From Prochlorococcus sp. AG-686-J21 (GTDB lineage Bacteria > Cyanobacteriota > Cyanobacteriia > PCC-6307 > Cyanobiaceae), in contig QCVS01000005.1 of the NCBI GenBank assembly GCA_003210285.1, forward strand, positions 1 to 64,000: DNA of 64,000 nucleotides, written 5' to 3'. Of this stretch, positions 38,300-48,811 are shown piece by piece. Under the pieces are notes generated by a model. That model had not been told where the DNA came from and did no database searches. It worked only from the letters and a program-made list of their open reading frames with translations. The first letter of the stretch is position 1, and every line of letters starts with the position of its first letter. Position numbers and translations under genes: made by a program.

Positions 38300-38311
38300 T
38301 TAACCGTTTTA

Positions 38312-38602
38312 TTAATTGATATTAATCCATTCATTTAATTTCCATTCAACAATATTATTTTTTATCATCGGATCGTTTTTTATAATTTCTAGCGCTTCTT
38401 TATAGGTTCCAATTTCAAGAATAAGTAACCCACCAGCGCCTGACTGTTTTAATTCGTCTACTAAAAAACCGCTTTTGATATTTATTCCTTTTTCCTTTAA
38501 TTGTTCTATCCATTGGATATGTTCATTGATTATTTTCTTCCTTATATCTTTTTGAATTAAGTATTCTTTTTTTATGAGTTCAGTCTTAATAAAAGTAGGC
38601 AT
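38312..38602 (-). CDS. YCII-related small protein
   Basis: The 96-residue protein resembles the YCII family, dimeric ferredoxin-like-fold proteins. Supporting features are the HIQWIEQLKEKGINIKSGFL segment, SGAGGLLILEIGTYKEALEI and a final WKLNEW. The function of such proteins is often unknown. It follows the Fd-GOGAT gene on the same strand after 9 bp, so it is likely co-transcribed, and converges with lipA. Confidence 0.7.
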   Translation of the reverse strand: MPTFIKTELIKKEYLIQKDIRKKIINEHIQWIEQLKEKGINIKSGFLVDELKQSGAGGLLILEIGTYKEALEIIKNDPMIKNNIVEWKLNEWININ

Positions 38603-38611
38603 TCATTAACT

Positions 38612-41600
38612 TTATAAACCAAGCATTTCTTCTTCACTTGGAGGAATAACTATTTTAAAAATTTCTTTAAACTTAGACCAATTATTGATTATTTTGAATG
38701 CTTTTAAGCTCTTTGTTTTCTCTTGATATTCACCAAGAATTCCTAATAAAATCTCTTCTTGCTTTAGATTAGTTATTTTATGGATACTGACTATTTCCTT
38801 ATTCACTTTATTTTCTAAATCATTATGTTCGTCAAGTATATAAGCTATTCCACCAGTCATTCCTGCTCCAATATTTCTTCCTGTTGAACCTAAAATTACT
38901 ATCTTGCCACCAGTCATATATTCACAACAATGGTCGCCCGAACCCTCTGTAACCGCAGTAGCCCCACTGTTTCTAACGGCAAATCTTTCTCCGGATTTAC
39001 CTAAAGCAAACAACTTGCCACCTGTTGCTCCATAAAGACAGGTATTACCCAATATTACTTGCTCTGAAGATTTCTCATCTACTTGTGGAGGAACAATAGT
39101 AAGTACACCTCCATTCATTCCTTTGCAAACATAATCATTAGCTTCTCCAATTAATTGGATATGCATTCCTTTTAATAAAAAAGCACCAAAACTCTGTCCT
39201 GCATATCCCTTGAAATTGAGATTTAGTTCACCATTAAATCCATTATTTCCATAAAGTGCTGCAATTTCTCCTGATATTTTTGCACATACACTTCTGTCAG
39301 TATTCTTAATTTCAATTTCTTTAATTAATTTTCTATGATTCTTAATAGAATTCATGAATTCATTATCAGACAAAAATTGATCCTCTAATACATATCCATT
39401 GGTATGAGCAGTCTTGGAATGCTTTAACCATGACCTATCTTTATTTTGAGTTCCTTTTTTAATTAGAGAACTAAGATCAATATTTGCAGTTTTTGGAAGA
39501 TTAATATCTCTTGCTGTTAGAAACTCCTGATTACCAATCAATTCCTCCATATTAGAGACGCCAATGCTACTCATTATTTGTCTTATCTCTTCAGCAATAT
39601 ATAAGAAAAAGTTCACTACATTTTCAGGTAAACCTTTAAACCTTTTTCTTAATTCTTCTTTTTGAGTAGCTATACCCACAGGACATTTGTTTGTATGACA
39701 AACACGAGCCATTATGCAGCCTTCAGCAATCATTGCTACTGAACCAAAGCCAAATTCTTCCGCTCCTAAAAGAGCTGCGATTACAACATCCCATCCTGTT
39801 TTAAGTCCCCCATCAGTTCTCAAAAGTACTCTCTCTCTAAGATTATTTTCAATAAGGGATTTATGGACTTCTGCAACACCTAATTCCCAAGGTAAACCAG
39901 CATGTTTAATAGAACTTAGAGGTGAAGCCCCAGTACCTCCATCATGTCCGGAAATTTGTATTACATCAGCATTAGCTTTGCTAACTCCAGCAGCGATAGT
40001 ACCTATCCCAATTTCAGAAACAAGTTTTACACTTACCTTCGCTTTTGGGTGCACTTGGTGCAAGTCATGAATTAACTGAGCTAAGTCTTCAATAGAGTAA
40101 ATATCATGATGTGGGGGTGGAGATATTAAGGCTACTCCAGGTTTGCTGTTTCTTAGCTTTGCGATATATGAATCAACTTTTGGTCCTGGTAATTGGCCAC
40201 CTTCGCCTGGCTTAGCTCCTTGAGCCATTTTTATTTCAAGTTGCTTCCCGCTTCTTAGATATTCTGGGGTAACCCCAAATCTTCCAGAGGCTATTTGTTT
40301 AATAGCTGAGCAAGCAGTATCCCCATTTTCTAGACCTTTTATAGATGGTAATATTGCCGATTGAGTATTTTTATCAATATCATTCAATACATTAAAACGA
40401 GCAGGATCTTCTCCTCCTTCCCCGCTATTACTTTTCCCACCAATTCTATTCATTGCAACGGCTAACACTTCATGTGCTTCTCTTGATAATGCTCCTAAAC
40501 TCATTCCTCCAGTACAAAACCTTTTACAGATTGATTCAACACTTTCAACCTCATCAATGGGGATACTTTTTCTTGTCGAGTTGATTGAGAGTAAATCTCT
40601 TAACGAAGTAATTGGCCTATTGCGAATAAGTTTTTTATAAGTCTCAAAATGATCGTATCCTGGCCCATGCTTTAAGGCGGAATGTAAAACCTTTGACATT
40701 TCAGGATTATTAGAATGATATTCCCCATTATTTCTAAACTGAACAAATCCTAAAAATTCTAATTTTTTTAAATTGATTTCTGGAAAGGCTTTGCTATGAA
40801 TTAGGAGTGATTCATTTGCTAGTTCTTTTATTGTGATCCCTGCAATTCGACTCGTTGTTCCATCGAAAGCTATTTTAATTAAGTCTGAACCGAGACCTAC
40901 AGCTTCAAATATTTGAGCACCATGGTAACTAGATAATAGAGAAATTCCTATCTTAGAAAGTATTTTTCTTAATCCATCTTCCAAAGCTTTTTTGATATTT
41001 TTCTGAACGTCATCGATTGATAGTGGATTAATTTTCTTACTATCAATAAGCTTTTGAGTTTTTGGATGATGCAACCAATGTCTTCCAGATTCAAGTGTTA
41101 ACCAAGGACAAACAGCACTAACTCCATAACCAATTAAACAGGCTAAGTGATGTGTGCTCCAACATTGACCAGTCTCAATAATTAGCGAGGCCTTTAATCT
41201 TATTTCTTTTTTAAGAAGATAATGATGAATCGCACCTACAGCTAATAAAGGTGGAATAAAACTTTGTTTTGAACTAACTCCTTTGTCAGAAATGATTATT
41301 AAAGAGCAGCCCTCATTTATTGCTTTCTCGCTTAATTTACAAATATCATCTAACTTTGTTTTAAAGCTTATAATTCCTTTCTCAATATCAAATAAACTTG
41401 AAATAGTTTTTGATTTAATTTCTGATTCTTTTAATGAAATTAATTCTTCTTCATTAATAATTGGACTTTTTAAATGAATAAAAGGCTTAATACTATTAGA
41501 TTCAAAGGGGGAGCACCTTTCACCTAAATGCATCTCTAAACTCATTACTAATTTTTCTCTTAAAGGATCTATTGGAGGGTTGGTAACTTGTGCAAATCTT

Positions 41601-43177
41601 TGTTTGAAATAGTCATATAAAATATGAGGTTTTGAAGAGAGAACCGCTAATGGGATATCGTCACCCATGCAATATGTTGGTTCCTTAGATAGAGAAGCCA
41701 TTGAATCAAGAATGAGGTCATTATCTTCTGAGGAAAAACCATAAGCGGTTTGCTGTTGAAGCAACTCTAGATCTTTTAAAATACTGGTATTAGACCATTC
41801 ATTTTTGTTGAGTTTTACAGTTCTTTTTTGTATAAGGTTTTTATAATTTTTTCTTTTAGCAGCTTCTGCTTTAACTTCCCAATTTCTTAAAATTTTGTTT
41901 TGGGAAAGATCCACTGCAAGCATTTGGCCTGGCCCCAAACGTCCTTTTTCTATAACTCTATTTTCTTCAATATCCACTACCCCTGTTTCTGAACCCATTA
42001 TCACAAACCCATCATTGGTAATTGAATATCTAGCAGGTCTTAATCCATTCCTATCAAGAGTCGCTCCAACATAGTTTCCATCTGCAAATACTAATAGAGC
42101 AGGGCCGTCCCAAGCTTCTTGGAGAGTAGCTGAATATTCATAAAAAGCTTTAATATCTTCTCTATTTTCTAATTCTGGTTGATCTCGGAATGCTTCTGGA
42201 ACAAGTTTTAATAAGGAATCAGTTATTGGTTTGCCTGAACGAATATTAATTTCTAGAGTTGCATCAAGATTTGATGAATCGCTTTTGTTTATATCTACGA
42301 TTGGCTTGATATCTTGAGATAATTCTCCCCAGTACTCATCAATATGTTTTTCTGATGCTTTCGCCCAATTGATATTGCCTAAAAGGGTATTAATTTCTCC
42401 ATTATGACCCAAATATCTCATTGGCTGGGCAAGAGGCCATTTTGGTAAGGTATTTGTGCTAAATCTTCGATGATAAACAGAAAAAGAAACTTTAAAATCT
42501 TCTTTCCTTAAGTCTTCGTAAAATTCTGATAAAACTTCAGATCTAACCATACCTTTGTAAACAACGGTTTTGGAACTCAGTGATGCGAAATAAAATTCGC
42601 ATTCCCCAACGGCATTTTTAAAACTATCTCTTATCCTTTTCTCAATTCTTTTTCTTAGTTGAAATAAGAGCATTTCAGTTTCTCTATTATCATCTTTTTC
42701 GAGACAAACGATCCATTGACTTATATATGGTGCATTTGCTTTTGCTAGTAATCCTAATTTTTCATTTTTAGTCGGTACATTTCTCCAAAATGTTTCTTTG
42801 AAATTTAATTTTTTTGCTTCCTCATCACATATAAGTTTTGATTCTTTAACTTTTGATTCATTATTTGGCATGAAAATCATACCTAAACCCCTGTCTTTAG
42901 AGATTTGGGTATTTAAATTCAATTCTTTTTCTAAAAATGTCCATGGAATTGAACATAAAATCCCTGCCCCATCACCAGAATCACTATCTCCTCCGCATCC
43001 ACCCCTATGCTCCATACAATTAAGCCCTTTTAAAGATTGCTTAAGTATCCAATTACTTTCTTTGCCATTAATATTTGCAATGAAGCCCACCCCACAAGCA
43101 TCTTTCTCTCCAATAATTCCATTGGGAGAGTAACTATCTTGATATGGCTCGTTGCTTCTTTTGATACTCTCTAGCAT
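38612..43177 (-). CDS. gltS: Ferredoxin-dependent glutamate synthase (Fd-GOGAT)
   Basis: Fd-GOGAT turns glutamine and 2-oxoglutarate into two glutamates with photosynthetic ferredoxin as reductant. At 1521 residues it is full length. A 27-residue propeptide precedes the amidotransferase nucleophile C28 (DACGVGFIANI). The central part leads to the FMN synthase domain (GGMSLGALSREAHE, SGHDGGTGASPLSSIKHAG). The 3Fe-4S ligands are CIMARVCHTNKCPVG (CX5CX4C). The C-terminal beta-helix has many GG repeats. It is the key ammonium-assimilation step with GlnA. Confidence 0.97.
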   Translation of the reverse strand: MLESIKRSNEPYQDSYSPNGIIGEKDACGVGFIANINGKESNWILKQSLKGLNCMEHRGGCGGDSDSGDGAGILCSIPWTFLEKELNLNTQISKDRGLGMIFMPNNESKVKESKLICDEEAKKLNFKETFWRNVPTKNEKLGLLAKANAPYISQWIVCLEKDDNRETEMLLFQLRKRIEKRIRDSFKNAVGECEFYFASLSSKTVVYKGMVRSEVLSEFYEDLRKEDFKVSFSVYHRRFSTNTLPKWPLAQPMRYLGHNGEINTLLGNINWAKASEKHIDEYWGELSQDIKPIVDINKSDSSNLDATLEINIRSGKPITDSLLKLVPEAFRDQPELENREDIKAFYEYSATLQEAWDGPALLVFADGNYVGATLDRNGLRPARYSITNDGFVIMGSETGVVDIEENRVIEKGRLGPGQMLAVDLSQNKILRNWEVKAEAAKRKNYKNLIQKRTVKLNKNEWSNTSILKDLELLQQQTAYGFSSEDNDLILDSMASLSKEPTYCMGDDIPLAVLSSKPHILYDYFKQRFAQVTNPPIDPLREKLVMSLEMHLGERCSPFESNSIKPFIHLKSPIINEEELISLKESEIKSKTISSLFDIEKGIISFKTKLDDICKLSEKAINEGCSLIIISDKGVSSKQSFIPPLLAVGAIHHYLLKKEIRLKASLIIETGQCWSTHHLACLIGYGVSAVCPWLTLESGRHWLHHPKTQKLIDSKKINPLSIDDVQKNIKKALEDGLRKILSKIGISLLSSYHGAQIFEAVGLGSDLIKIAFDGTTSRIAGITIKELANESLLIHSKAFPEINLKKLEFLGFVQFRNNGEYHSNNPEMSKVLHSALKHGPGYDHFETYKKLIRNRPITSLRDLLSINSTRKSIPIDEVESVESICKRFCTGGMSLGALSREAHEVLAVAMNRIGGKSNSGEGGEDPARFNVLNDIDKNTQSAILPSIKGLENGDTACSAIKQIASGRFGVTPEYLRSGKQLEIKMAQGAKPGEGGQLPGPKVDSYIAKLRNSKPGVALISPPPHHDIYSIEDLAQLIHDLHQVHPKAKVSVKLVSEIGIGTIAAGVSKANADVIQISGHDGGTGASPLSSIKHAGLPWELGVAEVHKSLIENNLRERVLLRTDGGLKTGWDVVIAALLGAEEFGFGSVAMIAEGCIMARVCHTNKCPVGIATQKEELRKRFKGLPENVVNFFLYIAEEIRQIMSSIGVSNMEELIGNQEFLTARDINLPKTANIDLSSLIKKGTQNKDRSWLKHSKTAHTNGYVLEDQFLSDNEFMNSIKNHRKLIKEIEIKNTDRSVCAKISGEIAALYGNNGFNGELNLNFKGYAGQSFGAFLLKGMHIQLIGEANDYVCKGMNGGVLTIVPPQVDEKSSEQVILGNTCLYGATGGKLFALGKSGERFAVRNSGATAVTEGSGDHCCEYMTGGKIVILGSTGRNIGAGMTGGIAYILDEHNDLENKVNKEIVSIHKITNLKQEEILLGILGEYQEKTKSLKAFKIINNWSKFKEIFKIVIPPSEEEMLGL

Positions 43178-43310
43178 AGATTATTTAACTATATAAGAAA
43201 ATTAATTTATTACTATTATAAAAATGAATTTCAAAATACAAAGCAAAAATAATGAAGAATTACTAAACAAATTAAAATTAATTTATAAATCAAACAAAAT
43301 AAAAAAATAC

Positions 43311-43339
43311 TTTAGTTATGCCTCGTAAAAGGTTATGAT
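43311..43339 (+). promoter_or_regulatory. Candidate sigma-70 promoter of the str operon
   Basis: TTTAGT (43311-43316) and TATGAT (43334-43339) are separated by 17 bp, with the -10 differing from TATAAT at one base. It ends 32 bp before the rpsL ATG. The -35 is weak. This is a pattern match only. Confidence 0.35.
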
Positions 43340-43371
43340 GATGAGATATGTATTTTTATTTATAAATATAG

Positions 43372-43749
43372 ATGCCGACCATTTCCCAATTAATTGGATC
43401 AGAAAGAAAACGTCTGACAAGAAAAACAAAATCTCCTGCACTGAAATCTTGTCCAGAGAGAAGAGGTGTATGTACAAGGGTTTATACATCTACTCCTAAG
43501 AAACCTAATTCTGCCCTAAGAAAAGTTGCCAGAGTTAGATTAACTTCAGGTTTTGAAGTCACCGCATATATTCCTGGAATCGGACATAATTTACAAGAAC
43601 ACTCTGTAGTCCTGCTCAGGGGAGGAAGAGTTAAAGATCTCCCGGGGGTAAGATACCATATAATAAGAGGAACTTTAGATACTGCAGGAGTCAAAGATAG
43701 GCGTCAATCCAGATCTAAATATGGTGCTAAAGCTCCTAAAAATGATTAA
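43372..43749 (+). CDS. rpsL: 30S ribosomal protein S12
   Basis: The 125-residue S12 controls decoding accuracy. [20 protein letters not shown] holds the Lys associated with streptomycin resistance in other bacteria, here in the wild-type Lys form; [16 protein letters not shown] is the second conserved site. It is the first gene of rpsL-rpsG-fusA-tuf-rpsJ and is divergent from Fd-GOGAT. Confidence 0.98.
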   Translation: MPTISQLIGSERKRLTRKTKSPALKSCPERRGVCTRVYTSTPKKPNSALRKVARVRLTSGFEVTAYIPGIGHNLQEHSVVLLRGGRVKDLPGVRYHIIRGTLDTAGVKDRRQSRSKYGAKAPKND

Positions 43750-43775
43750 TTTTTTAACCTCAATCCTTTTCTAAA

Positions 43776-44246
43776 ATGTCACGTCGTAATGCAGCAGTAA
43801 AAAGACCGGTTTTACCAGACCCTCAATTTAATAGTCGTCTCGCCTCAATGCTTATCTCTAGATTGATGAAACATGGTAAAAAATCTACTGCACAAAAAAT
43901 ATTATCAGATGCTTTCTCTCTAATCAGTGAGAGAACAGGGGGAAATGCTGTGGAGTTATTTGAAACAGCTGTAAAGAATGCAACCCCTTTAGTAGAAGTG
44001 AGAGCCAGAAGGGTTGGAGGGGCTACTTATCAAGTTCCTCAGGAAGTTCGTCAAGAAAGAGGAATTGCGATGGCACTAAGATGGATTGTTACTTTTTCAA
44101 GAGGAAGAAACGGAAAGAGTATGTCACAAAAATTAGCGGGTGAATTAATGGATGCAGCAAATGAAACTGGCAGCGCAGTAAAGAAGAGAGAAGATACTCA
44201 TAAAATGGCAGAAGCTAATAAGGCTTTTGCTCACTACAGATACTAA
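43776..44246 (+). CDS. rpsG: 30S ribosomal protein S7
   Basis: The 156-residue S7 nucleates the small-subunit head. [20 protein letters not shown] opens the protein, and [20 protein letters not shown] (residues ~70-89) is the signature. S7 represses the str operon in E. coli; the spacers here do not show an obvious binding site. It is 26 bp after rpsL. Confidence 0.98.
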   Translation: MSRRNAAVKRPVLPDPQFNSRLASMLISRLMKHGKKSTAQKILSDAFSLISERTGGNAVELFETAVKNATPLVEVRARRVGGATYQVPQEVRQERGIAMALRWIVTFSRGRNGKSMSQKLAGELMDAANETGSAVKKREDTHKMAEANKAFAHYRY

Positions 44247-44350
44247 TTTCGACCCAAAATGGTCCTTATTTAGTTTATTATTAAAAAAAAGTTTATTTGA
44301 TTAAATAAACTGTAGCTATTTAGCAATTCATTCTATTTGGAGTTTTAAAA

Positions 44351-46426
44351 TTGGAACGCGACTTTCCCCTTGAACGAGTCAGGAATATAGGTATAGCCGC
44401 TCATATTGACGCTGGTAAAACAACTACTACTGAAAGAATACTTTTTTATTCAGGTGTTGTTCATAAAATCGGAGAAGTACATGATGGTGCTGCAGTAACA
44501 GATTGGATGGCTCAAGAAAGAGAGAGAGGAATTACTATCACAGCTGCTGCGATATCAACAAGTTGGCAAGATCATAGAATTAATATTATTGATACTCCTG
44601 GCCACGTTGATTTTACAATTGAAGTTGAAAGATCAATGAGAGTTCTGGATGGAGTTATAGCTGTGTTTTGTGCGGTAGGAGGAGTTCAGCCACAGTCAGA
44701 GACTGTTTGGAGACAAGCTGATAGATACTCTGTTCCTAGGATGGTTTTCGTCAATAAGATGGATAGAACAGGAGCAGACTTCTTAAAAGTTAATGAACAA
44801 ATTAAAGATCGTCTTAAAGCAAATGCTTTTCCTATTCAACTTCCAATAGGAGCTGAAGGTGATCTTTCAGGAATTATCGATTTAGTAAGTAATAAGGCTT
44901 ATTTATACAAAAATGATTTAGGAACTGATATTGAAGAATCTCCAATACCAGATGACATGAAAGATGAGGCATTGAAATGGAGAAGTAAATTAATGGAAAG
45001 TGTCGCAGAAAATGATGAAGAATTAATTGAAATATTTTTGGATAAGGGAGAATTATCTGAAGATCAGTTAAAAAAAGGGATTAGAGATGGAGTTCTCAAT
45101 CATGGTTTAGTTCCTGTTTTATGTGGATCAGCCTTTAAAAATAAAGGAGTTCAATTAGTTCTAGATGCAGTAGTTGATTATTTACCAGCTCCAATTGATG
45201 TAAAACCAATTCAAGGTGTTTTACCAAATGGTAAAGAAGATTTTAGACCTGCGGATGATAATGCTCCTTTCAGTGCACTAGCTTTCAAAGTTATGTCCGA
45301 TCCTTATGGGAAACTAACTTTTGTAAGAATGTATTCTGGAGTGCTTTCTAAGGGTAGTTATGTTTTGAATTCAACTAAGGATAATAAAGAAAGGATCTCA
45401 AGGTTAGTTATCTTAAAAGCTGATGAAAGGGAAGAAGTTGATGAATTACGAGCAGGAGATTTAGGTGCTGTTTTGGGGTTGAAGAATACAACAACAGGCG
45501 ACACCTTATGTACTACAGATGACCCAATAGTTCTAGAAACTTTATTTATCCCCGAACCAGTTATCTCAGTTGCTGTAGAACCAAAAACTAAAGGAGATAT
45601 GGAAAAGCTTTCTAAAGCTTTACAAGCCTTGTCTGAAGAAGACCCAACTTTTAGGGTAAGTACAGATCAAGAGACGAATCAGACTGTTATAGCTGGTATG
45701 GGGGAACTACATCTAGAAATACTTGTAGACAGAATGTTGAGAGAGTTTAAAGTTGAGGCAAATATAGGAGCCCCTCAGGTTTCTTACAGAGAGACAATAA
45801 GATCAAGTTCCAAGGGTGAAGGTAAATATGCAAGACAAACAGGAGGTAAAGGTCAATATGGACACGTAGTTATTGAAATGGAACCTGCCGAAGTCGGTAA
45901 AGGTTTTGAATTTGTTAACAAAATTGTGGGCGGAACAGTCCCAAAAGAATATATAGGACCAGCCTCAAATGGAATGAAAGAAACCTGTGAATCAGGGGTT
46001 CTTGCCGGTTATCCGCTGATTGATGTAAAAGTAACACTAGTCGATGGTTCGTTCCACGATGTAGACTCATCTGAAATGGCCTTCAAAATTGCAGGTTCAA
46101 TGGCTTTTAAAGATGGGGTTAAAAAATGCAATCCTGTCCTATTAGAGCCTATGATGAAAGTCGAGGTCGAAAGTCCCGATGATTTTCTTGGATCTGTAAT
46201 TGGTGATCTTTCTTCAAGGAGAGGTCAAGTCGAAGGACAATCTGTCGATGATGGGTTGTCTAAAGTACAGGCCAAAGTGCCCTTAGCCGAAATGTTCGGT
46301 TATGCCACTCAACTCCGATCAATGACTCAAGGTCGGGGTATATTCTCAATGGAGTTCGCAAATTATGAGGAAGTTCCTCGTAATGTTGCTGAAGCTATCA
46401 TTTCCAAGAATCAGGGCAACTCCTGA
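44351..46426 (+). CDS. fusA: Elongation factor G (TTG start)
   Basis: EF-G drives translocation. GTP-binding motifs are [16 protein letters not shown] (G1), RGITIT (G2), DTPGHVDFT (G3) and NKMDRTGAD (G4). 691 residues with domains II-V complete is full length. The start is TTG, giving [18 protein letters not shown], preceded by TTTGGAG 8-13 bp upstream. The 104-bp gap from rpsG is AT-rich without a clear terminator. Confidence 0.98.
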   Translation: MERDFPLERVRNIGIAAHIDAGKTTTTERILFYSGVVHKIGEVHDGAAVTDWMAQERERGITITAAAISTSWQDHRINIIDTPGHVDFTIEVERSMRVLDGVIAVFCAVGGVQPQSETVWRQADRYSVPRMVFVNKMDRTGADFLKVNEQIKDRLKANAFPIQLPIGAEGDLSGIIDLVSNKAYLYKNDLGTDIEESPIPDDMKDEALKWRSKLMESVAENDEELIEIFLDKGELSEDQLKKGIRDGVLNHGLVPVLCGSAFKNKGVQLVLDAVVDYLPAPIDVKPIQGVLPNGKEDFRPADDNAPFSALAFKVMSDPYGKLTFVRMYSGVLSKGSYVLNSTKDNKERISRLVILKADEREEVDELRAGDLGAVLGLKNTTTGDTLCTTDDPIVLETLFIPEPVISVAVEPKTKGDMEKLSKALQALSEEDPTFRVSTDQETNQTVIAGMGELHLEILVDRMLREFKVEANIGAPQVSYRETIRSSSKGEGKYARQTGGKGQYGHVVIEMEPAEVGKGFEFVNKIVGGTVPKEYIGPASNGMKETCESGVLAGYPLIDVKVTLVDGSFHDVDSSEMAFKIAGSMAFKDGVKKCNPVLLEPMMKVEVESPDDFLGSVIGDLSSRRGQVEGQSVDDGLSKVQAKVPLAEMFGYATQLRSMTQGRGIFSMEFANYEEVPRNVAEAIISKNQGNS

Positions 46427-46469
46427 TCTCTAAACTAAACACTCTTTAACCCTCGATTCTTTAATTCAA

Positions 46470-47669
46470 ATGGCTCGCGAGAAGTTCGAAAGGAACAAAC
46501 CACATGTCAACATAGGTACTATTGGCCACGTTGATCATGGAAAAACAACCCTGACTGCTGCTATAACTAATGTTCTAGCTAAAAAAGGTCAAGCACAAGC
46601 TCAAGATTATGGAGACATCGATGGTGCTCCAGAAGAAAGAGAACGTGGTATTACAATTAATACTGCACACGTTGAATACGAAACAGATGGCAGACATTAT
46701 GCCCACGTTGACTGTCCTGGTCACGCTGATTATGTGAAAAACATGATTACTGGTGCTGCTCAAATGGATGGTGCAATCTTAGTTTGTGCGGCTACTGATG
46801 GCCCTATGGCTCAAACAAAAGAGCATATTCTTTTAGCAAAACAAGTTGGAGTTCCTGCTTTAGTTGTGGCATTGAATAAATGTGACATGGTAGATGATGA
46901 AGAAATCATTGAACTTGTTGAAATGGAAATCAGAGAACTTCTTGATAGTTATGATTTTCCAGGAGATGATATACCCATCGTTCAAGTTTCAGGTCTAAAA
47001 GCTTTGGAAGGAGATTCTACTTGGGAATCTAAAATTGAAGAATTAATGACTGCTGTTGACGCTAGTATTCCTGAACCTGAGAGAGAAATTGATAAGCCAT
47101 TTTTGATGGCAATTGAAGATGTATTTTCTATCACGGGTAGAGGAACAGTTGCTACTGGAAGAATAGAGAGAGGAAAAGTCAAAGTTGGCGAAGAAGTTGA
47201 AATAGTTGGAATAAGAGATACAAGATTGACTACTGTCACGGGTGTTGAAATGTTCCGTAAACTTCTTGATGAAGGTATGGCGGGAGATAATGTTGGACTA
47301 CTTTTACGTGGTGTTCAGAAAGAAGATATTGAACGAGGCATGGTTCTTGTTAAAAAAGGTTCGATTACTCCTCATACAAAATTTGAAGGAGAAGTTTATG
47401 TTCTTAAGAAAGAAGAGGGTGGAAGACATACTCCATTCTTTGCTGGTTATAGACCACAATTTTATATAAGAACTACAGATGTAACTGGACAAATCACAGC
47501 ATTTACGTCTGATGATGGTGCCAATGTGGAAATGGTAATGCCAGGCGATAGGATTAAAATGACTGGTGAATTAATTTGTCCAGTTGCTATTGAACAAGGT
47601 ATGCGCTTTGCTATTCGCGAAGGTGGCCGTACTATTGGAGCTGGTGTTGTTTCTAAAATTATTGAATAA
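46470..47669 (+). CDS. tuf: Elongation factor Tu
   Basis: EF-Tu delivers aminoacyl-tRNA. [20 protein letters not shown] starts the protein; [14 protein letters not shown] (G1), RGITIN (G2), DCPGHADYV (G3) and NKCDMVDD (G4) are intact. 399 residues is normal. A second tuf is not seen in the window. A strong hairpin lies between tuf and rpsJ. Confidence 0.99.
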   Translation: MAREKFERNKPHVNIGTIGHVDHGKTTLTAAITNVLAKKGQAQAQDYGDIDGAPEERERGITINTAHVEYETDGRHYAHVDCPGHADYVKNMITGAAQMDGAILVCAATDGPMAQTKEHILLAKQVGVPALVVALNKCDMVDDEEIIELVEMEIRELLDSYDFPGDDIPIVQVSGLKALEGDSTWESKIEELMTAVDASIPEPEREIDKPFLMAIEDVFSITGRGTVATGRIERGKVKVGEEVEIVGIRDTRLTTVTGVEMFRKLLDEGMAGDNVGLLLRGVQKEDIERGMVLVKKGSITPHTKFEGEVYVLKKEEGGRHTPFFAGYRPQFYIRTTDVTGQITAFTSDDGANVEMVMPGDRIKMTGELICPVAIEQGMRFAIREGGRTIGAGVVSKIIE

Positions 47670-47728
47670 TTTTTTTAATTTTACGAAGTTAACCTTTGAT
47701 AATCTAAAATAGTTAAATAAAAAGTTAT

Positions 47729-47751
47729 GGGTTATTGATTATCAATAACCC
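47729..47751 (+). terminator. 10-bp hairpin between tuf and rpsJ (partial terminator or processing site)
   Basis: GGGTTATTGA (47729-47738) and TCAATAACCC (47742-47751) form a perfect stem with loop TTA. The following sequence is TTCTACTAAG, not a long T-run, so full termination is doubtful. It could dampen read-through from the very abundant tuf message into rpsJ or protect the tuf 3' end. Confidence 0.5.
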
Positions 47752-47777
47752 TTCTACTAAGAGATTAATTTAAACTT

Positions 47778-48098
47778 ATGACAGCTTCACTTACTCAACA
47801 AAAAATACGCATCAGATTGAAAGCCTTTGATAGAAGAATGCTTGATTTGTCTTGTGACAAAATAATTCAAACTGCTGATACAACTGCCGCTTCTGCTATC
47901 GGACCTATTCCATTACCAACTAAGAGAAAAATTTATTGTGTTTTAAGATCTCCTCATGTAGATAAGGATTCTAGAGAACATTTTGAGACCAGAACTCACA
48001 GAAGAATAATTGATATTTATAGTCCTTCTGCTAAAACAATAGATGCTTTAATGAAATTGGATCTTCCTAGTGGTGTAGATATAGAAGTCAAATTATAA
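47778..48098 (+). CDS. rpsJ: 30S ribosomal protein S10
   Basis: The 106-residue S10 belongs to the small-subunit head and, as NusE, to antitermination complexes. [15 protein letters not shown] and the later [19 protein letters not shown] identify it. Location after tuf rather than before rplC is the cyanobacterial and plastid arrangement. Confidence 0.98.
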   Translation: MTASLTQQKIRIRLKAFDRRMLDLSCDKIIQTADTTAASAIGPIPLPTKRKIYCVLRSPHVDKDSREHFETRTHRRIIDIYSPSAKTIDALMKLDLPSGVDIEVKL

Positions 48099-48154
48099 TA
48101 AATCCCGAATAGAACTTTAATTCATTAAAATAAGATAAACAATTTGAGGTTTAA

Positions 48155-48811
48155 ATGGGAGAGCTGTCAGTAAGGGAATTACCATTATTCCCTCTCCCAG
48201 AAGTTGTTCTTTTCCCTCAAGAAGTACTGCCACTACATATTTTTGAGTCGAGATATAGAATTATGCTTAAATCTGTACTCGAATCAGATTCAATGTTTGG
48301 AGTAATTAAATGGGATCCGAACAAAAAGAGTATGGCTAACGTTGGCTGTTGTGCCCAGATAATTAAACATCAAACGGCCGAAGATGGTAGAAGTAATATA
48401 ATTACATTGGGACAGCAAAGATTTCAAGTTCTTGAAATTGTGCGATCAACTCCCTTTTGCTCAGCAATGGTAAGTTGGATCACTGATGAAAATATTGATA
48501 GTTTTCAAAGCTTAGACCTTTTAAGAGATTCAGTTACTGAAGCATTAAATGATGTTGTGAAATTAACTAGTAAACTAACTAATTCTCAAAAAGTCCTTCC
48601 TGATAAGTTACCTGAAAACCCTATGGAACTTTCTTTTTGGATCGGCGCTCATTTGGGAGGGCCAGTAGCTGAAGAACAGCAAAAACTATTAGAAGAGAGG
48701 AATACACATACTCGTTTACAAAGAGAGTTTGAAATGTTAGATCATACTAGAAAACAATTAGCAGCTAGAACTGCTTTAAAAGAAAGCTTTCCTGATATCA
48801 AAGAAAACTAA
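48155..48811 (+). CDS. LON substrate-binding-domain protein (no protease part)
   Basis: The 218-residue protein matches only the N-terminal LON domain: LPLFPLPEVVLFPQEVLPLH then IFESRYRIMLKSVLESD. There is no ATPase or Ser-Lys protease domain. Such stand-alone proteins are common in cyanobacteria and plants; their role is unknown, perhaps binding unfolded proteins. A helical C-terminal end (LQREFEMLDHTRKQLAARTA) may be a coiled coil. The methyltransferase gene starts right after its stop (TAAATG). Confidence 0.85.
   Translation: MGELSVRELPLFPLPEVVLFPQEVLPLHIFESRYRIMLKSVLESDSMFGVIKWDPNKKSMANVGCCAQIIKHQTAEDGRSNIITLGQQRFQVLEIVRSTPFCSAMVSWITDENIDSFQSLDLLRDSVTEALNDVVKLTSKLTNSQKVLPDKLPENPMELSFWIGAHLGGPVAEEQQKLLEERNTHTRLQREFEMLDHTRKQLAARTALKESFPDIKEN

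Noticed and set aside
39714-40070. 118-codon plus-strand ORF inside the Fd-GOGAT gene
   Set aside because: It is antisense to a highly conserved domain; composition is explained by the opposite-strand codons.
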